In this document: positions 55,839-64,000 of the stretch, one piece after another
Layout: every line of letters starts with the position of its first letter
Numbering within the stretch: position 1 is the stretch's first letter
NCBI RefSeq assembly: GCF_001192835.1
Contig: NZ_DF968182.1
Location: forward strand, 3,009,113-3,073,112
Length of the DNA: 64,000 nucleotides
From: Lentimicrobium saccharophilum
Lineage (GTDB): Bacteria; Bacteroidota; Bacteroidia; Bacteroidales; Lentimicrobiaceae
Reading direction: 5' to 3'
The notes under the pieces: model-generated
What the model was told of the DNA's origin: nothing
The model's database searches: none
Seen by the model: the letters and a program-made list of their open reading frames with translations, nothing else
Made by a program: the position numbers and the translations under genes

Positions 55839-56324
55839 AACGGTCGTATTTGTTGATTTCAGGTGTAAAGTTAGCGAAGTTTGTTAACAAAAACAGCCGT
55901 TGGCGCGCTTTGTTTAACAATTAACCGTGGTAATTTATTTGAAAGAAACTTCCAACAGAGAAAACAGAACCATTTCGTTATTAAATGTGCTGAAATTTAC
56001 TTTGAGACTTTACCTTAAGAAAGATGCCACAAAAGCACAAAAACACAAAGAATATTTTTTTGCATGTCTGGATCTTTCTGTACTTTCTGATCATGCAAAA
56101 AATGGAGAAAACATTGAATGGTCCTGAAGTCAGGGTAATGAGCGAAGGTTAGCTGACTACGAAAAGCTGAATGGATTCAACCTCCGGTTTATGATAGAAT
56201 GTAACTCTATATTCGTTTGATTTCAGGCATGCCACAAACGGAATGGGCCAGCCTGACCATTCTTATACTTTGAGATTTGGAAGTGTATAATATTCAATTG
56301 CAGGCCCGAAACATCAGGTGTTAA
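55839..56324. other. 486-bp gap without a supported gene
   Basis: A 66-codon frame at 55927-56127 has no RBS or family resemblance. A CCACAAAAGCACAAAAACAC word common in Bacteroidetes intergenic DNA is present at about 56026. I see no terminator or RNA gene. Confidence 0.5.
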
Positions 56325-56786
56325 TTAAAACCGGCTCAGCAGCGCGGTAATCTGCTCAAGAGAAGCGGCATCGGTCTCATCAAAGGAGTTCAGTTCTTTG
56401 CTGTCGACATCCAGCACAGCGGTAATCCTGCCATTCGCATCCCTCACGGGCACAACGATTTCGCTTAGCGAGCGGGAGTCGCAGGCGATATGGCCGGGAA
56501 ACTTATGCACATCGGGCACCACCAGCGTCTGATTCTGCTCCGCGGCAGCCAGGCAGACGCCCCTGCCCTCAAGCACCTGGCAGGCCGCCGGACCCTGGTA
56601 CGGACCCACAATCAGCCGCTGTCCATCCACCCGGTAAAACCCGCACCAGAAGAAGTATTCCATTTTATGATAAAGCACCGCGGCAATGGTCGCCATGGCC
56701 GCCGTCTGGTCGGGACTTTTCTGAAGCAGTTGTTCTATCTGGGTAAAGAGGCGCTGGTAGCGGCCTTCTTTTTTCTCTTTGTCCAT
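56325..56786 (-). CDS. GAF-domain free methionine-(R)-sulfoxide reductase
   Basis: The 153-aa single GAF domain has the fRMsr pattern FFWCGFYRV, GPYQGPAAC, GRGVC and HIACDSRSLSEIVVP. The three Cys in the last part match the catalytic and resolving Cys of the family. The enzyme reduces free Met-(R)-sulfoxide with thioredoxin. An unusual alternative is a small-ligand sensor, but the Cys set argues for the enzyme. Confidence 0.88.
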   Translation of the reverse strand: MDKEKKEGRYQRLFTQIEQLLQKSPDQTAAMATIAAVLYHKMEYFFWCGFYRVDGQRLIVGPYQGPAACQVLEGRGVCLAAAEQNQTLVVPDVHKFPGHIACDSRSLSEIVVPVRDANGRITAVLDVDSKELNSFDETDAASLEQITALLSRF

Positions 56787-57021
56787 TTGGAAAGCTGTTT
56801 GTTGTATTAAATACTGAAAACAGTAAGACCTGTTTTTGGTTTGCCAAAATTATTGTTTTTCCGGTTTATGCCGACACCATCATACTCAATTGGTATCGAT
56901 TGGCATGCTTGATGAAAAACACGGTAAACTTCAATCAGATCAATGAAATTTCCTTACTTTTACCCCTCCAAATCCACCGGGAATGTAGATAATAATCATT
57001 GATATCAAAGCGGGAGGGCTT

Positions 57022-57933
57022 ATGATTGAAACCATCACAACAGGGACCGTTAAGTGGCACCATATACTTGACCCTTCCGACCAGGACCTGCAGTTCCTGA
57101 AGGACAATTTTCACTTTCATCCCCTCGATATCGAGGATTGCCGCAGCAAGACCAACCAGCGCCCCAAAATCGACATTTACGACGATTATTACTTCCTGAT
57201 TCTTCATTTCCCCTATTTCGACCGCTGGAACCGTTTTCTGAAGGTAAAAGAGGTGAAAATTTTCTGGGGAAAGGATTACATCATCACCATCGGAAAGTCG
57301 CACTGGGTAGTGAAAAACCTCTTCAACAGCGGACGCGAACCCGACGATACCTACCAGGTGCGGCAGGTGACCACCAGCGATGCGCTGCTCTATAAAATCC
57401 TCGAACACCTGATGCTGGAGTCGCTCTCTTTGCTGAGCAAGCTGGGGGTGGAAGTGGAGCTGATCAACCGGGACCTTTTCAACAAGAAAGCCGAACGCAC
57501 CATCGAACGGATTTCGCTGACCCGGAAAAACATTATCCTGGTAAACACGGTATTCAAGCCACAGCTGAGGCTGTTCCACAAGTTTGAGTCGGGCGATATC
57601 GCCGGATTTGCAGAGGATATGGAAGATTACTGGGGCAATATCCTCGATTATTACCAGAAGATGTGGGATATGACGGAAGACTACCAGGAGATTGTGGAAG
57701 GACTGTCAAAGACCTTTGATTCGCTGCAGACCAACCGCACCAACGAAATTATGAAGGTGCTCACCCTGATCTCGTCCATACTGCTGCCCCTGACGTTTAT
57801 CGCCAGCCTCTACGGCATGAATGTGGGACTGCCCTTTCAGAATGACCCTAACTCATTCTGGCTGCTGATGATTTTTATGGTGTTGCTGGCAGGATCTATG
57901 ATCTTCCTCTTCAAGCGGAAGCGGTGGATGTAA
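57022..57933 (+). CDS. corA: Magnesium/cobalt transporter CorA family
   Basis: The 303-aa protein has a large cytoplasmic N-terminal domain and two C-terminal helices. The first ends in the signature YGMNVGLPF, the GMN selectivity loop. A basic tail FKRKRWM follows the second helix. The start at 57022 is preceded by GGGAGG. It mediates Mg2+ uptake across the inner membrane as a pentamer. Confidence 0.94.
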   Translation: MIETITTGTVKWHHILDPSDQDLQFLKDNFHFHPLDIEDCRSKTNQRPKIDIYDDYYFLILHFPYFDRWNRFLKVKEVKIFWGKDYIITIGKSHWVVKNLFNSGREPDDTYQVRQVTTSDALLYKILEHLMLESLSLLSKLGVEVELINRDLFNKKAERTIERISLTRKNIILVNTVFKPQLRLFHKFESGDIAGFAEDMEDYWGNILDYYQKMWDMTEDYQEIVEGLSKTFDSLQTNRTNEIMKVLTLISSILLPLTFIASLYGMNVGLPFQNDPNSFWLLMIFMVLLAGSMIFLFKRKRWM

Positions 57934-57949
57934 GCCTGATGATTTAATC

Positions 57950-58090
57950 ATGCCATTTTATTTTCACGCTGAAAAAACGGTTGCACACTTGCTCCGCATA
58001 AAGATAACCATGAATGTGGTTCCGCATGATTAGCCGGAAAGATGAACGGGTGTTGCTTTTAATTGAATATTTTTTGGACCTTAAATCAGG
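57950..58090 (-). pseudogene. Possible remnant of an IS200/REP-associated (Y1) transposase
   Basis: On the minus strand one frame reads KSNTRSSFRLIMRNHIHGY. This resembles the IMPNHIHG metal-binding HxH motif of Y1 transposases. Only about 30 codons can be followed before the similarity ends, and there is no start or catalytic Tyr region. Confidence 0.3.
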
Positions 58091-59237
58091 ATTATTCATC
58101 GCCTTGTGATGGCAAACCCGGAATTTTTCAAATCAGATACAACCCTCTTTATACCAGGCGGGGTCTTTTGATTTTTTGAAAAATTACGCAGATCAGGGTT
58201 TATTTAGATTATTATCCCTGTAAATGGAGATTTTTACCGGGGATTAACCGGGTTTTTGATTATATAGCACAGAAAAACAGGAGTCTAACCTTGTTGCCGG
58301 CTATACTTTGATCGAAGTTTTCTGATTTTTATTGATGCATTAATGAAAGAAAGATTTGTATTTAATATCTGTATGTACTTTAAAATGAGTTTATTATAAG
58401 TTATTAACAATTTTTGAGGGATTCTTGCTGGTGTAATTTATCCGGGAGGAAGAGTAATTGTTGCTTACTTTTGGATTGCATTGCTTCGATATTCTGCAAA
58501 ATATTAATTGTCAATCAGATATAATATTCAATGACATAATTGAAAACAAGACCGAAGCGACAATCTAATTTAGAATCGAAATAAATAACTATATCAAGAG
58601 CAGCATAGTTATTTTAGCTTCATATTAAATCACCTAAGCCGGTCAGTATCGGATTATATTCAGATAAAGCTATGTATATCATTGCCTTAGAAGGCAGTAC
58701 TGTCTCAGGTATCTTTTTAAGGTAACATTGTGGCAAATTTTTTAATGGTTTGTAATATAGTGAATTAAATAGCTTAGAGAAGCCATTAAGCAGGCAGGTA
58801 AATTTTTTTACATATTTATGGAAATATGTTTTAAACTGGATCTGTTGTTTACATACTTGCTACTTCGGCTCTATAATAGTAAGAACCAAAATTTAATTTC
58901 TTAACAACCAGATAAACAGTGATATAAGAATTCAGGATTTGAAAAAGTGAATATTTGATTGTTTTACCGTTAAGGGGGAAAAGGGAGAAAATGGAGTTGT
59001 TTTAGTCCTTATCAACAATTTAGTGTTTAAAAGTTACAAAATGTGTAAAAAAATATAAATACCTGACACAATATCTTTACAAAAATTGCCATCAATCAGT
59101 TGAGTAAATGTTAAGACTCGACTATCGGATGAGTAAAATAGGGATATTAAATCATTGGCTTCATCAAAACAGGGATTTTGATTTTGTCTGTAAACAATAT
59201 AATGAACTTTGCTGACGGAAAGTTATAACAGAGTTAT

Positions 59238-59277
59238 AATAAAGGTATGTAAACCAGACAGTTTACATACCTTTATT
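59238..59277 (+). terminator. Strong hairpin with T-tail, 70 bases before the giant gene
   Basis: A 17-bp perfect stem (ending GGTATGTAAAC / GTTTACATACC) with a 6-nt loop CAGACA is followed by T-rich sequence (TTTATTTTTG). It has the form of a Rho-independent terminator, but no gene precedes it on this strand for 1.3 kb. It may end a small RNA or act as an attenuator for the downstream gene. Confidence 0.6.
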
Positions 59278-59347
59278 TTTGTAAACCACTAACTGTCTAA
59301 CAGATAGATAATTAGTGAAATTTTGGATCCGGGTAACACAAAACACT

Positions 59348-62300
59348 ATGGCGATAAAATTACATTCAGTGAACAGGTGGAAGAATTATGCAGCAGTTGA
59401 CATTCGCGCTTTAACTGCTCTTTCTGTTTTGGTAATTATGCTGCTGTCTGCAAAGCTAGCGTCAGCTCAGGCCACGATATCAGAAAACGGTCCGACCTCG
59501 GTTTGCGCCGGTGAAAGTACAACCATTGATGTGGTCATCTGCGCGGGAGCTGCGCCCTGGACTGTAGTTTATACTGATGGGGTCAGTAATTATACTGTAA
59601 ATAACTACAACAGTAATTGTGATCCGGATGCGGGTCCGGTGCAGGGTGATCCTATCACGGTTTCACCTGCAGTAACCACGACCTATACCCTGGTGAGTGT
59701 TACATTTGGTGATCCGGCCGTGAATGTGACTCCCCTTTCGGGATCGGTGACCATTACCGTTAACCCTTTGCCATCTTCTGTTTCAGTACTTCCATCCACC
59801 CGGCAATGCCCGGGGGCAAATTTCACCATTTCGGCAACTGCCACCAACGGCAATACCTATGAGTTGTGGAATGCCGCCAACACCAGCAAGATTGCAGACC
59901 TGCCCTATGAGACATCAATTACAGCCAATACAAATTACACTGTGCGCGCCATCAGCGGTTCAACTCCTGCCTGTACCACTGCTGTTTCCTATACCGTTCT
60001 GCTCGAAAACACCCCGCCCAGCATTACCTGCCCGGGTAATCAAACGCTGAATCCAAATCCAACCACCGGTTGTTCGGCCGCCCTTCCCGACTACCGCAGC
60101 CTGGCCACTGTTTCTGATAATTGTACTGCATCTGGTTCAATTACTGTAACTCAATCCCCCTCTCCGGGAACAACCATATCTAATCACAACACAGTTCAAC
60201 AGGTAACCCTAACCGCAACCGATGAAGCAGGAAATGAGGCCAGCTGCAATTTTGACGTTACCCTGATTGATAATGTAAATCCTACTATAAGTTGTGTAGG
60301 TAATCAGATAGTACCCGCCGCTGCAGGTTGTATTTATACCCACTCAGGAACAGCATGGAATCCTGCGGGTGCCGACAACTGCTCGGTAGCTTCTGTAACT
60401 TATTCAGCCAACAACGGCGCTTCTCCTGCTACCGGTACCAATCTTAATGGAGTCGTTTTCCAGCCCGGAACCACCACAGTTACCTGGACTGTAACCGACG
60501 TAGCCGGAAACACAGCACAATGCAGTTTTACCGTTTCAATTCAAGATTCACAAAACCCAACTATTACTTTCTGCCCAGGCAATCAAACTGCCACCACCAA
60601 CAACGGACTTTGTTCTTATACCCACAGTGGAACAGCATGGGATGTAACCGCTACCGACAACTGTACTGTAGGATCCATTGTATATACACTTTCTGGTGAA
60701 ACCACCGGCACCATAAATTCTACGTTAAATGGCGCAGTCTTTAATTCAGGGGTTACTACGGTTTCGGTACTGGTTTCTGACGGAGCCTCTCCGGCAAACA
60801 CTGCCAGTTGCAGTTTTACGGTTACTGTAACCGATGACGATGCGCCTTCGGTTACCTGTCCTTCAAACATCTCCGTAAATACTGATGCTTCGGAATGTAC
60901 AGCGGAAGTAACCATTCCAAACATTGTATTTGGCGATAACTGCAGCAGTCCTTCCCTGGCATGGAGCACGACCGGTGTCACCCTGCTAAGCGGAACCGGA
61001 CAACCCGGCACACAAATATTCAATACCGGAGAAACCACCGTAACCCTTACGGTAACTGACGGTGCTTCCCTGACAGCAACCTGCTCCTTTACGGTTACAG
61101 TTACCGATAATGAAGATCCTACGGTGAGTTGTCCCGCCAATCAATCGGAAAACAATACCCCGGGTTCATGTTCGGCAAGTGTGGCGATACCGACGGTAGT
61201 TTTTGATGATAACTGCAGTGGATCTTCACTTGCCTGGAGCACAAGCGGTGCAACCACAATAAATGGCACAGGCCAACCCGGTGTACAAACCTTTAATGTG
61301 GGATTAACTACGGTTTTACTTACGGTAACAGATGCATCGCTGAATACCGCGACCTGCACCTTTACCGTAACAGTGAATGACACCGAAAATCCCACGGTTA
61401 CCTGCCCGGACAACATTGCTGTCTCAAATACACTGAATCAGTGTTCGGCCGGTGTGGCAATACCAACGGTTGTATTTGGGGATAACTGCAGCGGCTCCTC
61501 ACTTTCATGGAATACAACGGGAGCTACTATTCTTAGCGGAAGCGGCCAACCCGGCACACAGACATTTAATGTAGGAACCACCACAGTTCAGCTGACGGTA
61601 ACCGATGCTGCCAGCAATACCGCCACCTGTTCGTTTACAGTTACGGTGAGCGACACCCAGGCCCCGGTAATCAGCGGATGTCCGGCCAATATTACCCGCA
61701 CCGCAGGATCGGGATCATGCTCTGCTACGGTGAGTTGGACGGAACCCACCGCCACCGACAACTGTACTCCTTCGGGCAGCCTGATATGGAACAAATCGCA
61801 TACACCCGGTTCAGTATTTAATGTGGGTAGCACCACAGTAACCTATACCGCCTCCGATGCTGCCGGCAACATCAGTGCGGCCTGTTCATTTACGGTTACA
61901 GTCAACGATCTGGTAAAACCAGTTATCAGCGGGTGCCCTTCCAATATTTCGGCAGTAACCGGTCCCGGAGCCACCCTCTGCGAAGCAGTAGTAAGCTGGA
62001 CTGAGCCGACGGCTACCGATAACTGCACACCCTCGGGAAACCTGGTGTGGACGAAGTCACATTTACCCGGTTCGGTATTCAATGTAGGGACTACTGCTGT
62101 TACCTATACTGTTACTGACGGTTCTGGCAATGTGAGCAACCCATGTACCTTTAATGTCACCGTTTCCGATAACACCCCCCCGTCAGCGCTTTGTCAGGAT
62201 GTAACGCTTACGCTGAACAGTTCCGGACAGGCAACGCTGACCACAGCCCAGGTTAACAATGGTTCTTCCGATAACTGTACGGCTGATGGCAGTCTAATCC

Positions 62301-64000
62301 TTACACTAAATAAAACAACCTTTAATTGTTCCAATATAGGATCCAATACAGTAACCCTTACAGTGAGGGATGCCGCAGGCAACACCAGCACATGTACATC
62401 AATCGTTACAGTTGAGGACAATCTGGCTCCTGCCATTACGCCCACTGCCACGACTGTAAGCGGTAACAGGAACACCACCTCAGGATACTGTTACTATATA
62501 ATTAATGGTACAGAGTTTGACCCCGCAGCGGTGGACAACTGTTCGGGGGCTACCTTATCATATTCGGTAAGCGGGGCAACCACTATAAGTGGCACCGGAT
62601 CATTGGCCGGAAAACAGTTGAATGTTGGCGCCAATATAATCAGCTGGTCGGCAAGCGATGGTTCGGGCAACACCACTGCAGAGCCATTAACTTTTACTAT
62701 AACTGTTGCTGATAACCAGGCTCCGGTTATTGTGGGTATCGGTAATCAGATACGCGGAACCGACAGCGATGCCTGTGGATATACAGTGGTTGGCGCTGAG
62801 TTTGATCCCACGGTAAATGATAACTGTTCAGGGAATATTATCCTGACCTGGTCGGTTACGGGTGCCACTGTGGCAAATGGTTCAACCACGCTTGCCGGGC
62901 AACTGATGCTTAAAGGGGTTAACATCATTACATGGACTGCGGGCGATGGCACCAACACCAGTACCAGCACCTTCAGGCTTACGGTAAATGATGATGACCC
63001 TCCGGCCATCACTCCTATATCTGATATAATTGTTAATATTTCCGAAGGTTGTTCAGCAGTGGTTTCCTGGACAGAACCAACGGTTGATGATAATTGTCCG
63101 GGTATTATTTTTAGTCAGGTTGGCGGATTAACAAATGGTAGTAATTTCCCGGTAGGAACTACATTGATTCGTTACCGGGCAGAGGATGAAGCTGGAAATA
63201 TTTCCCTGATGAGTTTCAATGTGATTGTGAATGACCTTACACCACCTACCATTATTTGTCCGGAAGGAAGTCCTTTTGCAAGGAATACTGACGCTTCTTA
63301 TTGCTTTTATACGGTGCAGGGTCTTGAATTTGATCCCACCACTGATGACGGCTGTCCGGTAACCGCTACCAATTCATTTGATGGCACCAGTACATTGCAG
63401 AATAAACAATTGCCAGCCGGAACACATAATATTGAATGGACGGTAACCGACGGATCTAGTAATACCTCAAGTTGTACAATTGTTGTAGTGGTTACCGATA
63501 ACCAGAATCCTACGTTTACCCAGCCCGATCCCGGTCCTCATGCCAAAAATACAGATCCGGGTCAGTGTTATTACACCATTCCCGATATCAGTTTTGATGT
63601 CACCAATCTTCAGGACAATTGCAACCTGATTCCCCCCGCCTATCTGATAACCAATGATGGTGATGTTGTAGGTAGCGGAACCAATACACTGGCTGGCGTT
63701 CAGTTACCGAAATCGGCCTTTCCTTATATAATTACCTGGACAGTAAGTGATGTGAACGGAGGAATTACAACTGCTGCTCCGGTACTTATTAATGTATCCG
63801 ACAATCAGCATCCTCAGTTTGTCTGTTACGGAAACGAAATTCGCACTGCGCCAGGCAGCGGATGTACTTACACCGTATCGGGAACCGAATTTGATCCGAC
63901 CAATTTATCAGACAACTGCGATGATGTTGTTGATCTCGATCTTGAGTATTTTGTTGATGGTGTTTCGGGGGGAGCTTCCACCTCTTTGGCGGGCACCGTG
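59348..64000 (+). CDS. Giant secreted HYR-repeat protein, 3' end beyond window
   Basis: An uninterrupted frame runs from ATG 59348 to the last base (1551 codons). The N-terminus is a long signal peptide (hydrophobic core LTALSVLVIMLLSAKLASA, cleavage near residue 41). Two Ig-like units follow (to about residue 220). From there about 15 tandem HYR-type immunoglobulin repeats of 80-100 residues continue, each opening with a (N/A/P)P-x-(I/V)-x-C-P pattern and containing a DNC motif with paired Cys. Units near 60.84-61.66 kb are closely similar even at DNA level. Such proteins are cell-surface or adhesin-like and usually end in a type IX sorting or gliding-related C-terminal domain, which cannot be seen here. 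Confidence 0.88.
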   Translation, partial: MAIKLHSVNRWKNYAAVDIRALTALSVLVIMLLSAKLASAQATISENGPTSVCAGESTTIDVVICAGAAPWTVVYTDGVSNYTVNNYNSNCDPDAGPVQGDPITVSPAVTTTYTLVSVTFGDPAVNVTPLSGSVTITVNPLPSSVSVLPSTRQCPGANFTISATATNGNTYELWNAANTSKIADLPYETSITANTNYTVRAISGSTPACTTAVSYTVLLENTPPSITCPGNQTLNPNPTTGCSAALPDYRSLATVSDNCTASGSITVTQSPSPGTTISNHNTVQQVTLTATDEAGNEASCNFDVTLIDNVNPTISCVGNQIVPAAAGCIYTHSGTAWNPAGADNCSVASVTYSANNGASPATGTNLNGVVFQPGTTTVTWTVTDVAGNTAQCSFTVSIQDSQNPTITFCPGNQTATTNNGLCSYTHSGTAWDVTATDNCTVGSIVYTLSGETTGTINSTLNGAVFNSGVTTVSVLVSDGASPANTASCSFTVTVTDDDAPSVTCPSNISVNTDASECTAEVTIPNIVFGDNCSSPSLAWSTTGVTLLSGTGQPGTQIFNTGETTVTLTVTDGASLTATCSFTVTVTDNEDPTVSCPANQSENNTPGSCSASVAIPTVVFDDNCSGSSLAWSTSGATTINGTGQPGVQTFNVGLTTVLLTVTDASLNTATCTFTVTVNDTENPTVTCPDNIAVSNTLNQCSAGVAIPTVVFGDNCSGSSLSWNTTGATILSGSGQPGTQTFNVGTTTVQLTVTDAASNTATCSFTVTVSDTQAPVISGCPANITRTAGSGSCSATVSWTEPTATDNCTPSGSLIWNKSHTPGSVFNVGSTTVTYTASDAAGNISAACSFTVTVNDLVKPVISGCPSNISAVTGPGATLCEAVVSWTEPTATDNCTPSGNLVWTKSHLPGSVFNVGTTAVTYTVTDGSGNVSNPCTFNVTVSDNTPPSALCQDVTLTLNSSGQATLTTAQVNNGSSDNCTADGSLILTLNKTTFNCSNIGSNTVTLTVRDAAGNTSTCTSIVTVEDNLAPAITPTATTVSGNRNTTSGYCYYIINGTEFDPAAVDNCSGATLSYSVSGATTISGTGSLAGKQLNVGANIISWSASDGSGNTTAEPLTFTITVADNQAPVIVGIGNQIRGTDSDACGYTVVGAEFDPTVNDNCSGNIILTWSVTGATVANGSTTLAGQLMLKGVNIITWTAGDGTNTSTSTFRLTVNDDDPPAITPISDIIVNISEGCSAVVSWTEPTVDDNCPGIIFSQVGGLTNGSNFPVGTTLIRYRAEDEAGNISLMSFNVIVNDLTPPTIICPEGSPFARNTDASYCFYTVQGLEFDPTTDDGCPVTATNSFDGTSTLQNKQLPAGTHNIEWTVTDGSSNTSSCTIVVVVTDNQNPTFTQPDPGPHAKNTDPGQCYYTIPDISFDVTNLQDNCNLIPPAYLITNDGDVVGSGTNTLAGVQLPKSAFPYIITWTVSDVNGGITTAAPVLINVSDNQHPQFVCYGNEIRTAPGSGCTYTVSGTEFDPTNLSDNCDDVVDLDLEYFVDGVSGGASTSLAGTV

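Larger units (their letters stand above)
57934..59347. other. 1.4-kb AT-rich gap with no intact gene
   Basis: All frames are short. I see a possible transposase remnant at the left (57950-58090) and a strong hairpin at the right (59238-59277). The rest (58100-59230) is AT-rich and without repeats or genes that I can recognise. Confidence 0.6.

Noticed and set aside
55927-56127. 66-codon frame upstream of butyrate kinase on the opposite strand
   Set aside because: It contains a CACAAAAGCACAAAAACAC intergenic word, and has no RBS and no recognisable domain.
60616-63012. Several minus-strand open frames of 60-174 codons inside the giant HYR gene
   Set aside because: They are antisense to a continuous plus-strand frame. 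Their Val/Thr-rich repeats mirror the HYR repeats, and none has a coherent start or RBS.

Overview
The window looks like a chromosomal segment of a Bacteroidetes bacterium (Bacteroidales/Marinilabiliales-like). The case rests on GldD and GldE, a DUF4175 protein, a DUF4292 lipoprotein, SagB-type nitroreductase and IPT/Kelch surface lipoproteins, a GH109-type oxidoreductase, and TAnnTTTG -7 promoter boxes. The species cannot be named from sequence alone.

Region 1 (1-24.6 kb) is mostly housekeeping. It holds a DUF4175 coiled-coil protein (cut by the left edge), ybeY, mnmG, a methyltransferase and a very large NtrY-like histidine kinase. Next come a flippase/dut/TPR/DUF4292/EnvC envelope cluster, tatA, tRNA-Ala(GGC), a 2',3'-cyclic phosphodiesterase and an ECF sigma factor with a membrane partner. 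A fructosamine-kinase-like protein, lutB, rpiB, nadA and a YwqK/MORN-like repeat protein finish the region. Two 16-bp parS sites bracket mnmG. An AT-rich gap with DnaA-box-like 9-mers lies between rpiB and nadA, so this side of the window may be near the replication origin.

Region 2 (24.6-31.2 kb) is accessory: a 1.4-kb repeat-rich spacer with a 174-bp tandem repeat, a secreted nitroreductase, an HD-domain hydrolase, and a translationally coupled pair (beta-barrel protein plus IPT/Kelch lipoprotein). That pair is flanked by two about 100-bp copies of the promoter and first codons of the HD gene.

Region 3 (31.2-48.8 kb) is a type I-B CRISPR-Cas locus on the minus strand. Read in the direction of transcription it runs: cas6, WYL regulator, HIRAN-domain protein, second cas6, cas5, cas3, cas8 (Cst1-like), cas7 (Cst2-like), a very acidic Cys-rich unknown, cas4, cas1, cas2, leader, array. 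The array has 96 repeats and 95 spacers by manual count. Two spacers differ at six positions, yet all six changes are synonymous in one reading frame. Another two spacers overlap by 15 nt.

Region 4 (48.8-64 kb) holds a GH109-like oxidoreductase, gldD, gldE and a DUF4143 AAA ATPase flanked on both sides by copies of a dispersed palindromic repeat. It continues with butyrate kinase, free methionine-(R)-sulfoxide reductase, CorA, a 1.4-kb gap without a recognisable intact gene, and the first 1551 codons of a giant secreted HYR-repeat protein that runs off the right edge.

The strongest candidates for something new are the extended I-B operon (two Cas6 proteins, WYL, exported HIRAN protein, acidic protein), the synonymous twin spacers, and the dispersed palindromic repeat family.
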